Source: CBDUXP01 sp965371225 [NCBI: uncultured bacterium] (lineage in GTDB: Bacteria; Abyssobacteria; SURF-5; CBDUXP01). From it: a DNA stretch of 32,775 nucleotides. The stretch is from NCBI GenBank assembly GCA_965371225.1, contig CBDUXP010000043.1, forward strand, positions 1 to 32,775, written 5' to 3'. The position numbers and the translations under genes were made by a program. The notes below the pieces were generated by a model. That model had not been told where the DNA came from, ran no database searches, and saw only the letters and a list, made by a program, of their open reading frames with translations. Below are positions 16,507 to 24,909 of the stretch, in pieces. Numbering within the stretch: the stretch's first letter is position 1; every line of letters starts with the position of its first letter.

Positions 16507-17547
16507 TTAGGTCGTCGCCCACTCCGTGAGCTGGTCGAGTTGGGCTTGGTGGCCGATCACCACGAGGAGGGCGCCGGCGTCGATGGGTTGATCCGCCGGC
16601 GGGTTGATCTGGGTGGTGCCGCCCGGGCTCTGGACCGCGATGACCATGATGCCCAGTTGTTGGCGGAGATGGGTGTCGCTCAACGTTTTCCCTGCCAGGC
16701 GCGAGTTGGCACTGACGCGAATCTCCCCCATCTGCAAGCCGAGCACGTTCGCGCTCCCCGTGGTCGATTCGATGACGTCGGTGACGGCCGGACGGAGCAC
16801 CGCGTTCGCGATGCGCATCGCCCCCAGATGGTACGGCGCCACGACCTTGTCTGCGCCCACACGTTTGAGTTTCCGGACGGAGGCTTCGTTCTCCGCGCGG
16901 CAGACGATGGTGATCCGCGGATTCAGGCTGCGCGCGGTAATGGTGATGTACAAGTTGTCCGCATCGGAGTGCACCACGCTGATCAGGGTGCCGGCGCGCT
17001 CGATGCCCGCGTGTTGCAGTGTTTCCTCATCCCCCGCGTTCCCCTCGAGGACCAGGATCTCCGCGGCGGCAAGCTCCCGCACCCGCTCCGGACTGTGATC
17101 GATGACCACGAAGGCCACCCCGGCCTCACGCAGGTCTTCCACCACGAGGGACCCGATGCGCCCAGCGCCGCAGACGATGATGTGATCGGAAAGTTTCTCG
17201 AGGTCTCGTCCCATACGCCGCTGCCCCACTATGTCTAAGAGCGTCCCCTCCATCAGCCAGGTGTTGATCGCGAACAGCGCGAACAGCACCGAGGTCATGC
17301 CACCCATCACGAGCACCACCGTGAAGGCGCGGGCGGGGCCGCTCAGCTCTTGGTTGTACGCGCCTACCGTGGACAGGGTCATCACCGTCATGTACAGCGC
17401 ATCGCCGAAGGACCACGGTTCCAGCAGCCAGTAACCGAACGTGCCCACGACGGTGACGGCCACGATACCGGCCAAGGCCAGCGCCATCCGCTGACGCAGG
17501 GAGATCGGCCGAAGCCGCTCCAGCCCGCGCGGCAGGCGGCGGGTCAC
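16507..17547 (-). CDS. Two-TM RCK-gated ion channel with non-canonical selectivity filter
   Basis: The 346-residue protein has a first transmembrane helix (MALALAGIVAVTVVGTF), a pore helix (DALYMTVMTLS), a second helix (FTVVLVMGGMTSVLFALF), then a RCK/TrkA-N domain (IIVCGAGRIGS, with GxGxxG) and a C-terminal TrkA-C domain. This is the MthK-like potassium channel layout. The filter, normally TVGYGD or TVGFGE, reads TVGAYNQE, so the second glycine is lost. GTG at 17547 is chosen because it overlaps the upstream stop by 4 bp (GTGA). The longer frame to 17601 would run back into that gene. Ion selectivity is therefore uncertain. Confidence 0.85.
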   Translation of the reverse strand: MTRRLPRGLERLRPISLRQRMALALAGIVAVTVVGTFGYWLLEPWSFGDALYMTVMTLSTVGAYNQELSGPARAFTVVLVMGGMTSVLFALFAINTWLMEGTLLDIVGQRRMGRDLEKLSDHIIVCGAGRIGSLVVEDLREAGVAFVVIDHSPERVRELAAAEILVLEGNAGDEETLQHAGIERAGTLISVVHSDADNLYITITARSLNPRITIVCRAENEASVRKLKRVGADKVVAPYHLGAMRIANAVLRPAVTDVIESTTGSANVLGLQMGEIRVSANSRLAGKTLSDTHLRQQLGIMVIAVQSPGGTTQINPPADQPIDAGALLVVIGHQAQLDQLTEWATT

Positions 17548-19064
17548 GGGTGAGGCGCGCCTCCGGCCGCCGGTTCCAGCTGGTCCCGCGCCGAATTCCA
17601 CCGGTACCGCAGCACCCGGTCGCCGGAGAGCGCCGGCACCGGCTCGCCGGGCGCCACGGTGATGAAATCGCCGATGGGCCGGCCCGTGAACAGCTCAACC
17701 GCGGGCAGAAAGTGCAACCCCCGGTGGGGCGGGCCGACATTCATCGCCACCACCGTCGTGTCCGGCGTCAGCGCGTTCTGGTCGTGCAGCATGCGCCAGA
17801 TCACCCCCTGCGAAACGCGGGAGTGCCGTTCGTACCGGACTCCGTCAATGCGCCACACGTAAGCGATGTTCAGCAGGCCGAGCCCGCTGACCACCGCCAG
17901 AATACCAGCCCGCGCGCGCCAGCTCACGGGCGCATGCGCCCGCCACCAGGCCGCCCCCAGCCAGCCCACCAGCCCCGCGAACGCCACGCTCGGCAGGTAG
18001 CTGTATCGGCTGGGAATGCGATCGTAATTCTGAAAGAAGGAGCAGGGCACGAAGGCAAGCACCATCCACCCGAAGAAAAAGAGCGCGCGCCGCGCCTGCC
18101 CTGGCCGCAGCCATGTGCACAATGTCCACCCGCCGGCGAGCAGCGCCGCGAACAACGGCAGCACGACCCACCACGGCGCCGGCACCACGTAGCGATTCGG
18201 GATGAGAAAGTTGACCAAGGCGTTGAGCAGCATCCGCGGCGGATGCAGCCCAAGGGCGAAGTAGCCCGTCGTCACGTGCGGACTGTCCGCCTGGAAGGAC
18301 CGCTGCATAACGAGATAGGCGACCCAGACGGCCGCGGCCGGGCCCAGCCAAGGGAGGTGCTGTCGCCAACGGGCGGCCGGCTCGCGGTAGCACCACAGGG
18401 TCCACCCGAGCAGGGGCACCACCATGACCATCGATTCCTTGCACATCAGGATCAGCGGGGTGAGGACCAGCGCGGTCCAGCCTTCCCGGCGATCCCCCTG
18501 CGCCGCGGCGGCCGCGCTCACGATCGCGAGCACCGTCAGGCTCGTCCCCACCACATCCGAGATGGCGCTCAGCCAATACACCGCATCGAAGTGGGTGAAG
18601 TGCACGACGAAACAGAGGCCGGCGATTCCCCCCGCCAACCGGTCGCGCGTGAGGCGCGCCACAGCCCACGCGACCAGCCCGCCGTTGAGGCCGTGCACGA
18701 ATATCGCGGCAGCGTAGTACGCCGTGGCATCCACCCCCACCGCCCTGCGCATGACGGCGAACCACACGTGCACCACCGGCCGAAAGAAGTTCGCAATGAC
18801 CAGCGAAAAGACGTTCGTGGGATGCTCCCACGTTCGCGCGGCTTCGTACACCCAATTGAAGTCATCGGCAATGAAATAATTGTCGAGCGCGGGGGCGTAG
18901 GCGACGAAGGCCAAGCCCAGCGTGACGGGCCAGAGCCACAGGGGCGGCGCGGCGCGCAGGCTCCCGCCCTCGGCATCCGGGCGCTCGGTGCTCAGGACGC
19001 GCCGGCCCTCGCCGGGACGGGTAGCAGCTCGAGTGATGTGCTCAGCATCGCGCGGCGCCAGCAT
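17544..19064 (-). CDS. GT-C glycosyltransferase, PMT-like
   Basis: The 506-residue membrane protein has about 10-11 hydrophobic segments. Immediately after the first comes NYFIADDFNWVYEA, an acidic pair in the first extracytoplasmic loop typical of dolichyl/polyprenyl-phosphate-sugar protein glycosyltransferases. A short C-terminal soluble part contains RGLHFLPAVELFTG. ATG 19064 is chosen because the frame upstream reads like a shadow of the neighbouring gene. A TATGCT (19065-19060) overlapping the ATG is noted but not decisive. It sits between an unknown membrane protein (41-bp gap) and the channel gene (4-bp overlap). Sugar and acceptor unknown. Confidence 0.75.
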   Translation of the reverse strand: MLAPRDAEHITRAATRPGEGRRVLSTERPDAEGGSLRAAPPLWLWPVTLGLAFVAYAPALDNYFIADDFNWVYEAARTWEHPTNVFSLVIANFFRPVVHVWFAVMRRAVGVDATAYYAAAIFVHGLNGGLVAWAVARLTRDRLAGGIAGLCFVVHFTHFDAVYWLSAISDVVGTSLTVLAIVSAAAAAQGDRREGWTALVLTPLILMCKESMVMVVPLLGWTLWCYREPAARWRQHLPWLGPAAAVWVAYLVMQRSFQADSPHVTTGYFALGLHPPRMLLNALVNFLIPNRYVVPAPWWVVLPLFAALLAGGWTLCTWLRPGQARRALFFFGWMVLAFVPCSFFQNYDRIPSRYSYLPSVAFAGLVGWLGAAWWRAHAPVSWRARAGILAVVSGLGLLNIAYVWRIDGVRYERHSRVSQGVIWRMLHDQNALTPDTTVVAMNVGPPHRGLHFLPAVELFTGRPIGDFITVAPGEPVPALSGDRVLRYRWNSARDQLEPAAGGAPHP

Positions 19065-19105
19065 ACCCCAGAGTTTCCACGCACGCGCGCCCGCACCCCG
19101 GCCCT

Positions 19106-20608
19106 TCAGTCCGCCGCACCGGCCGCCGTCTCCGCGGGCAGCGGCGGAGCCGTCGCGGCCCACCACGCGAGCTGCAATCCTGCGGCGGTGACGAATCCCC
19201 CGAGCAGCAAGCTGCCGGGCGGCGCCACACCGGCAAGCCACCCCAGAGACGCGAGGACCTGGCTGCTGCCGGCCGCCGGAACGTGCGTGAGCCAGTACAC
19301 CGCGGGCGCCGCCCCGCCGAGCCACGCGAGGACAGTGAACGCGCGCCTCGGCCCCGTCGCCGGGACCACCCACGGCCAGAGCACGACCGCGGGGGCAAGC
19401 CACAGGCCGGTGCCCCAGGGACGCACGATGACGCCAACCAGATACGAGGACCAGAGGATGTCCAACACCAGCGCGCCGCCCAGCCGCGCAGGGTCGTCGA
19501 CCCGGGGGACCCGCCGCGCTCGCACCTGGGCGGCCACGCCCAATACCGCTACGGCCAAGACCCAGCCACTCGCGGCGGGTGCGCTCAAGGGTGCCCCGGC
19601 CGCAACGGGGATGGCCACCAGTAACCCGGCACCCCCCACGCACGGCACGCACCACCACACGATGCGCCGCAACGCGTCCAGTACGGCGGGAATGAACTCC
19701 GCCTCAGCGGCAACACGTCCGTACCGCGCACCCGTGGCGACCGTCAACGGGACCAGAGGGAAGACCCACAGCCAGCGCGTCGCACCAGGAGTCAGGTACC
19801 GGCCCACGCTCCGCCCGAACTGATCCGGGCCAAGGGCGCGCAATGCCGGCTCCGTCTGGAGTTGATCCACGAGCGCGAGCAGCACGGGCCACGCCGTCGC
19901 CATCGCCGGTTGCAAGTCGCCGCCATGACCAACGCCCACCCGCAGCATCACCGCAGGCACGGGCGACACCCCGGCGGGTTCCGCCCGCATCCAGCGCAGC
20001 CGGCCCGCCGGCCCGCGGAGGAACCGCCCCAAGCCCGGCGCGCCCGCAACGCCCGCCCGACCCGCCACTTCCGCCCACCCTGTCTGCCCCCGAACCGGCA
20101 TCCCAGTGGCGGTGCCGGCCACGTGCGCCACCCGGCGCAGCCACGGCGGCGCGGCGCGCCCCGCGCCGATGCTGGCCACCGCCAGGGTCCCCGCGTTCAA
20201 GGACGTCTCCGCCTGCACGAGCACGACGACTGCCGGCCGAGCGTCGGTCGGAGACCCCGTCCGTAGGTCTCCATAGCGTTCCAGGGTCCAGTAGCGCGGC
20301 TCCGTGCGCGCGCGTTCCCGGTCGAGCAACGCGGCGACGAGCGCCAGGGCGACGGGATCCGGGGAAGGTACCAACGCGATGCTCTGGTCGAAGCGGCCCG
20401 GCACGACGACCGGCACCGCGGGCGCCGCAGCCGTAGCCCGGTCCGCGTACCGGCTGGGAAACTCCCAGTCCGACGCCGCCTCGCGAGCACGTGCGGAGGG
20501 CGGCGCACCCACGACACGGGCACCGGTGATCTGCGTCAAACACCAGCCCATCGCCAGCAGCGCCAGCGCAGTGGCCGCAAGAACGGCCGTCACCGTGCGT
20601 TCCGTCAT
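19106..20608 (-). CDS. Unknown multi-TM protein with large extracytoplasmic domain
   Basis: I do not recognise this 500-residue protein. It has one N-terminal hydrophobic segment (residues 8-24), a soluble, presumably extracytoplasmic stretch of about 230 residues, and then six or seven hydrophobic segments from about 270 to the end. This layout resembles GPI-transamidase GAA1 and membrane M28-peptidase relatives, and the stretch SPDPVALALVAALLDRER could be a remnant of that fold, but no metal-binding motif is evident. Its start lies 134 bp from the divergent FGE-like gene. First gene of a three-gene operon with the GT-C and channel genes. Confidence 0.65.
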   Translation of the reverse strand: MTERTVTAVLAATALALLAMGWCLTQITGARVVGAPPSARAREAASDWEFPSRYADRATAAAPAVPVVVPGRFDQSIALVPSPDPVALALVAALLDRERARTEPRYWTLERYGDLRTGSPTDARPAVVVLVQAETSLNAGTLAVASIGAGRAAPPWLRRVAHVAGTATGMPVRGQTGWAEVAGRAGVAGAPGLGRFLRGPAGRLRWMRAEPAGVSPVPAVMLRVGVGHGGDLQPAMATAWPVLLALVDQLQTEPALRALGPDQFGRSVGRYLTPGATRWLWVFPLVPLTVATGARYGRVAAEAEFIPAVLDALRRIVWWCVPCVGGAGLLVAIPVAAGAPLSAPAASGWVLAVAVLGVAAQVRARRVPRVDDPARLGGALVLDILWSSYLVGVIVRPWGTGLWLAPAVVLWPWVVPATGPRRAFTVLAWLGGAAPAVYWLTHVPAAGSSQVLASLGWLAGVAPPGSLLLGGFVTAAGLQLAWWAATAPPLPAETAAGAAD

Positions 20609-20707
20609 GGCAGCGCGCAGAGGCTACCATGCCCCGCGGATGCAGAGTGCGTCGCGCGCGCTGGCCGCCACGGCGCCGGGTGCGGCCGCGCGCGCGGCCC
20701 CCGCCGT

Positions 20708-20736
20708 TTGACCCGCCTCGCCGCCGTTCCTACAAT
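20708..20736 (+). promoter_or_regulatory. Strong sigma-70 promoter giving a leaderless mRNA
   Basis: TTGACC (20708-20713), exactly 17 bp, TACAAT (20731-20736), then 6 nt and ATG (20743). The predicted start of transcription is the A of the start codon. This is the clearest promoter in the window. Confidence 0.75.
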
Positions 20737-20742
20737 GCGAAG

Positions 20743-22284
20743 ATGCTTCGCGCCGTCCCGCGTTTTCTGGCGGCATCCCTGCTGGTGCACGGATTCAGCC
20801 TCGGCGCGCCGGTCGCGGCGGCGGAACCGGTGCCGGTTCTCGTCCCCGAATTCATCGTGGAACCCCAGGTGGAAATTCGCGAGGCCGGCGCCATGTCCGC
20901 CGTGTGGCTGCGCGAAAGCATCCGCCGTACTGCGCCGCGGCTGCGCATCGTGCCCGATCCCGCGTGGCTGCCGGCCCACGCGGGAAGCAGCGTCCGGATG
21001 ACGGACCCGCTCAGTGCGGCGGCGGCCCTGGCCCTGCACGAAGTGACGGGCGCCGGGTTGCTCGCGCAGGGGTACTTGACGCGCCGAGACGGCCGGTACG
21101 CGGTCGAGGTGCGATTCCTGAGTCTGCCGAGCGGCGAGGTGCGCCACGCGGGCACGGTCCAGGTCGAGTCCATCCGGAATGTGCGGGACGGCATACGCCG
21201 GGCCGCGGCATTGGTGATCGAACCGCTGGTGGCGAGTTTGCCGCGCGCGCCGCGGCCCGAGATCGCCCGCACGGCGCCCGACCTGGCCGGACCGGCAGCA
21301 CCCACGGCGCCCCGTGTCGTCCGGCCGGAACCCCTGGCGGATCTCGAGATATCCAGCCTGCCGGCCCCGGCTCGCGTGCGGCCGCCGCAGGTTCCGGAAC
21401 CGCAAGCACCGGACGCGGAAAACGTTTCTCCCACCGCGCCCGGACTCGGCGCGCCGCCTGAGGAGGAGGATGCACTCCTGACACAGGACCGGATTCGCGC
21501 CGTCCTGGCAAAGCGGTTTCGGGACATGGTGTACGTGCCGCCGGGGCCGTTCATCATGGGCACGGATTCGCGCAAGGGCGTGTACGAAGTGGACGCGAAC
21601 CCCTGGCGCCGGCTGCCGCGGGGGACGCGGGCGGCCATGCTGGAGTTGGAGAGCCCGGCGCACGAGGTGCGGCTGGATGGCTTCCTCATCGACCGGAACG
21701 AGGTCACGAACCTGCAGTTTCGGACCTACCGGCCCTCGCACACCTTTTCCGCCGGCCGAGACCACTTTCCCGTATCGAACGTGAGTTGGCCCGACGCCCT
21801 CGGGTACGCCCAATCCGTGGGCAAGCGCCTGCCGACCGAAGCTGAGTGGGAGAAGGCGGCGCGCGGAGTCGAGGCGCGGCGGTGGCCGTGGGGCGATGAG
21901 TTTGATCCCCGGCGGGTGGCGATGGGGGACCGCCCCATGCCCGTCGGCATCTACCCCCGCGGTGCCAGTCCCTACGGCGTCCGCAATATGGCGGGCAATG
22001 TGCAGGAATGGACCGCGAGTACGTTCCGCCCGTATCCCGGCAACAGAAGACCGAACGCCGCCTACGGCGAAGGGTACCGGGTGGTACGCGGCAGTCACGC
22101 GGGCGGCAACGGGTTCCTCGCGCGGACCACAGCGCGTTTCCGCGCCGAACCGGGTCGGCGCGGCGTGAGGCCGGACGGGGGAGGCTATCGGTACATCGGC
22201 TTCCGCTGCGCACGCGACTTGCCCCTGCCGGGCACGCTCCGCCGATGGATTGAGGCGGGGGGCGGACGGCTGGCGGCGCGGTAG
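20743..22284 (+). CDS. Secreted protein with FGE/sulfatase-modifying-factor domain, no catalytic Cys seen
   Basis: The 513-residue protein has a signal peptide (MLRAVPRFLAASLLVHGFSL, cleavage probably after VAAA, residues 24-27). An N-terminal domain of unknown type (28-165) is followed by a proline/alanine-rich linker (about 170-245) and a C-terminal FGE-sulfatase domain (about 265-495). That domain shows VPPGPFIMGTDS, RNEVTN, VSWPDALGYAQ, KRLPTEAEWEKAARG, NMAGNVQEWT and FRCAR. True formylglycine-generating enzymes use two cysteines near the ARxxRxR end; here that segment reads LARTTARFRAEPG with none. It is probably a binding or structural FGE-fold protein. Start fixed by the promoter. Confidence 0.82.
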   Translation: MLRAVPRFLAASLLVHGFSLGAPVAAAEPVPVLVPEFIVEPQVEIREAGAMSAVWLRESIRRTAPRLRIVPDPAWLPAHAGSSVRMTDPLSAAAALALHEVTGAGLLAQGYLTRRDGRYAVEVRFLSLPSGEVRHAGTVQVESIRNVRDGIRRAAALVIEPLVASLPRAPRPEIARTAPDLAGPAAPTAPRVVRPEPLADLEISSLPAPARVRPPQVPEPQAPDAENVSPTAPGLGAPPEEEDALLTQDRIRAVLAKRFRDMVYVPPGPFIMGTDSRKGVYEVDANPWRRLPRGTRAAMLELESPAHEVRLDGFLIDRNEVTNLQFRTYRPSHTFSAGRDHFPVSNVSWPDALGYAQSVGKRLPTEAEWEKAARGVEARRWPWGDEFDPRRVAMGDRPMPVGIYPRGASPYGVRNMAGNVQEWTASTFRPYPGNRRPNAAYGEGYRVVRGSHAGGNGFLARTTARFRAEPGRRGVRPDGGGYRYIGFRCARDLPLPGTLRRWIEAGGGRLAAR

Positions 22285-22318
22285 GTCCGGCCGGCGGTCC
22301 CCCGAAGGACGCTCCCCC

Positions 22319-23452
22319 ATGAGCATTAGCTTCGCCTGCGAATGCGGCCGGACGTTCTCCGTCCGCGCGCAGCACGCGGGGAAGACCGTCCCGTGTCCCG
22401 ACTGCGGAGAGTCGGTCACCGTCCCGGTTTCCGGCAGAGGATCGCGCAAACTCCGCCGCGCAGCGGCGCGCCGCCTGCGGGAGTATCGCGAGGCCCCGCC
22501 CGGCGAAGAAATTCTGGGCGGATACTCCAGCGAGGATCTGCGAGAGGCCGGCCTCACGGACCCGGCGAGCGAGCCGGTTTCGCGCCGGCACGATCTCACC
22601 CCGACCGGTTCGGACCCCGGAATCGAGTCCTTCGACAACATCGTGGAGGACCTGGCAAGCGACGGGTCCGATCTCCCTGGGGCCGGGCCGCCCATGGGCG
22701 GGTCCCCTCAGGACCGGCAGCGGCGCGCCCGCGCCCAAATGGCGGCGAACCGCCAGCGCCGGCGGGGCGGCCCAAACGCCACGGGCCGGGCAGCGACGCA
22801 ACCAGACGGGGCGCCGGAGCGGCGGCGCTGGTGGATCGTGCGGTTGGCGATCCTGCTGCTCGTGCTCGCGAGTCTTGTGATCGTGTATCCCGACAGCCTC
22901 TCGACGGTTCGCACCTGGATCGACGGCGGCGCGCGCGACCGGGCCGCAGTGGCGCACAACGACCGGGGGGTGGAGCTGGAAGCGGCGTACCAGATGCCGG
23001 AGGCGATTGCGGAATTCGAAGAGGCCATTCGCCTGAAGCCGGATCTGTTCGAGGCGCACTACAACCTGGGCAACGCGCTGGATGCCACGCGGCACTTCGA
23101 GGAGTCGCTCGAGACGTTCCGCACGGCGATCGTGCTCCACCCCTACCACGCCGGTGCGAGTTTCGGGCTTGGCGCCGCGCTGTACAAGACGCGGCAGGCG
23201 GAGCCGGCGTTCGTGGAACTCCAGCGCACGCTGTACTTGGACCCCGACCACGCGGAAGCGCACCTGTACCTGTCCTATGCGCTGTACAAGCTCGGGCGAT
23301 TCGAGGAGTCCTGGGCGTATTTGGAGGACGCGCACCGGTTGGGCGCCCACTTCAACGGCACGTACGTGGCGCGGCTGCAGAAAGCCCTGGACTCAGCCGT
23401 GCCGTTGGGGGCGAATGAAAGCGGCAGGCCCGGCGGCGGCGCAGCCCCCTAG
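22319..23452 (+). CDS. Zinc-ribbon, single-TM, TPR protein
   Basis: The 377-residue protein begins with a zinc ribbon (cysteines 7, 9, 26 and 29; CECG and CPDCG). A charged, disordered stretch (40-175) follows, then one transmembrane segment (about 178-198; LAILLLVLASLVIVY) and tetratricopeptide repeats (about 215-345; LKPDLFEAHYNLGNAL, DPDHAEAHLYLSYALYKLG). This arrangement is common in Planctomycetes-like genomes, where such proteins act as scaffolds, though no function is assigned. ATG 22319 has AAGGA about 10 nt upstream. It follows the FGE-like gene after 34 bp, likely in one transcript. Its TAG overlaps the stop of the opposite-strand gene. Confidence 0.8.
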   Translation: MSISFACECGRTFSVRAQHAGKTVPCPDCGESVTVPVSGRGSRKLRRAAARRLREYREAPPGEEILGGYSSEDLREAGLTDPASEPVSRRHDLTPTGSDPGIESFDNIVEDLASDGSDLPGAGPPMGGSPQDRQRRARAQMAANRQRRRGGPNATGRAATQPDGAPERRRWWIVRLAILLLVLASLVIVYPDSLSTVRTWIDGGARDRAAVAHNDRGVELEAAYQMPEAIAEFEEAIRLKPDLFEAHYNLGNALDATRHFEESLETFRTAIVLHPYHAGASFGLGAALYKTRQAEPAFVELQRTLYLDPDHAEAHLYLSYALYKLGRFEESWAYLEDAHRLGAHFNGTYVARLQKALDSAVPLGANESGRPGGGAAP

Positions 23453-23721
23453 ACTTCAAAGCTGGGCGGGGGCGCCAGCCGCTTCCCGAGCAGCGCCAGC
23501 GCAACGGCGGACACGAGACAGTCCACCGCAATGGGCGCGAGCCCAAGCCCGGTGCTGATTGCCGCACTCGCGATGCCGGGAATGAGCGCGGCCGTCCAGA
23601 CGGCGTGGGGTCCGGCGCCGCGCACGCGGGTCAGCGTGGCGTGCGTCAGCTTGACCAGCAGGGCCATTCCGAAGAACACCGGTGCCAGAAACGTCAAGCA
23701 GCCCAGCAGGAACGGGGGCAC
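23449..23721 (-). CDS. Small unknown membrane protein
   Basis: The 90-residue protein has two or three hydrophobic segments (FLLGCLTFLAPVFFGMALLV; then TAALIPGIASAAISTGLGLAPIAV and LVSAVALALLG). I do not recognise it. GTG 23721 is chosen because it lies 2 bp after the stop of the radical SAM gene (23724), implying coupling; the longer frame to 23850 overlaps that gene. Its stop shares CTAG with the convergent Zn-ribbon/TPR gene. It may be the membrane partner of the radical SAM protein. Confidence 0.6.
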   Translation of the reverse strand: MPPFLLGCLTFLAPVFFGMALLVKLTHATLTRVRGAGPHAVWTAALIPGIASAAISTGLGLAPIAVDCLVSAVALALLGKRLAPPPSFEV

Positions 23722-23723
23722 CG

Positions 23724-24827
23724 TCAGGCGGCGAACGTGGCGGACGGATCGGACGGGGTGCGGCGCAGGCGATTCCGCAGCCACTGGGCGGCCACGCGCG
23801 GATACGCCCGCGGAGTGAACACGATGTTGTTGCGCACCGCGCACTCCCACGTGCAGTGGCAGTGCTCGGCCGCGATCCGCGCCCGGAACGCGGCGGCGAC
23901 CGGGCTGTCCAACATGGCTTCCAGGTTGTAATCGAAGTCTCGGAGATTACCGAAGGTGTCGTCCAACATTTCACACGCGAGCACGTCACCCTCATCCGTG
24001 ATCACCACGGAGGTGGTGCCGCTCTTGCACGGCAAAATCTCACGGTCCGCGCGCGCCGTTTCGAGCACGATGCGCGGCGTCAACTGATCGAGCGTATGCT
24101 TGAGTGTTTCGAGCGGATAGCCGCTCGCCGACCGGTGATTGTTGGCAAGCGCGTGATCGATAAAACGTTCGTAGCGATCGAGGTCGACGTCCTCGCTCTC
24201 TCTATCCTGCACCGCGTTGCGCACCAGCCCCCAGTTGAATGGCACTCGCAGCTCCTCTTTCACGAATCGAAACGTGTCGAGAATGCTGTCTTCGTTCCAT
24301 TTGTTGTAGACGCCACAGGCTTGCGTCATCAGATTCGGTACGTCGGCTTCGGCCGCCCGCAGGCGTTTCACGGTATCGACGACTTTGGGAAAGCCGTTCT
24401 TCGTGCCACGCAGCCGGTCATACTCCTCGTCCATGCCGTCAATGCTCACGGAAAATGTCAGGGCGATTTCCGGCAGGTCGGTACACATGCGGCGGACCAG
24501 CTCCTCGATCCGATCGGGAATCAGCCCATTGCTGACGATGGTGAGATTGCGCAGACCGTTCACGTCGTAGAACAGCTTGACGATCTCGTACAGTTCGGGC
24601 CGCAGGGTCGGCTCACCCCCGCCCATGGTGATGTACTTGATTTGCCCGTACTGCCGCGCGAAGCGCTCGATCTCGTCGAGCGTGAGTTGGTTGCGCTGCT
24701 TGGCCCCGATGACCGCCTCAATATTAAAGCAGTAGCTGCACCGGGAGTTGCAAACGGCGGTCACCCAGAAGACCAGATACGTCGGGTACTTGGCGGTGAG
24801 AAACGTCCACGCGTCCAGGGTGCGCAT
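23724..24827 (-). CDS. Radical SAM/SPASM protein
   Basis: The 367-residue protein has the radical SAM cluster motif at C26, C30 and C33 (CNSRCSYCF), the TMGGGEPTLRPE region and a SPASM-like C-terminus (LPCKSG, LACEML, HCHCTWEC) that would hold auxiliary Fe-S clusters. SPASM proteins modify peptides, cofactors or polysaccharide-linked substrates. No RiPP precursor is evident nearby. A TATACT (24848-24853) upstream predicts a leader of about 14 nt without Shine-Dalgarno. Coupled to the downstream small membrane gene. It differs clearly from the other radical SAM proteins in the window (7506 and 28184). Confidence 0.87.
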   Translation of the reverse strand: MRTLDAWTFLTAKYPTYLVFWVTAVCNSRCSYCFNIEAVIGAKQRNQLTLDEIERFARQYGQIKYITMGGGEPTLRPELYEIVKLFYDVNGLRNLTIVSNGLIPDRIEELVRRMCTDLPEIALTFSVSIDGMDEEYDRLRGTKNGFPKVVDTVKRLRAAEADVPNLMTQACGVYNKWNEDSILDTFRFVKEELRVPFNWGLVRNAVQDRESEDVDLDRYERFIDHALANNHRSASGYPLETLKHTLDQLTPRIVLETARADREILPCKSGTTSVVITDEGDVLACEMLDDTFGNLRDFDYNLEAMLDSPVAAAFRARIAAEHCHCTWECAVRNNIVFTPRAYPRVAAQWLRNRLRRTPSDPSATFAA

Positions 24828-24847
24828 TGTGCGGTGCCGTCGTCTTG

Positions 24848-24853
24848 AGTATA
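24848..24853 (-). promoter_or_regulatory. -10 element of the radical SAM/SPASM gene
   Basis: TATACT on the minus strand, 20 nt before ATG 24827. The -35 is weak. Confidence 0.4.
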
Positions 24854-24909
24854 GCCACGGGTCGCAGCCGCAGCTAGACGAAGGCGAAGACGCTCCGAAA
24901 ACGAATCGC

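Noticed and set aside
17550-19823. 757-codon plus-strand frame
   Set aside because: Antisense to the PMT-like gene, low-complexity, no recognisable fold.
20605-22695. 696-codon minus-strand frame
   Set aside because: Antisense to the FGE-like gene, whose motifs and promoter are clear.
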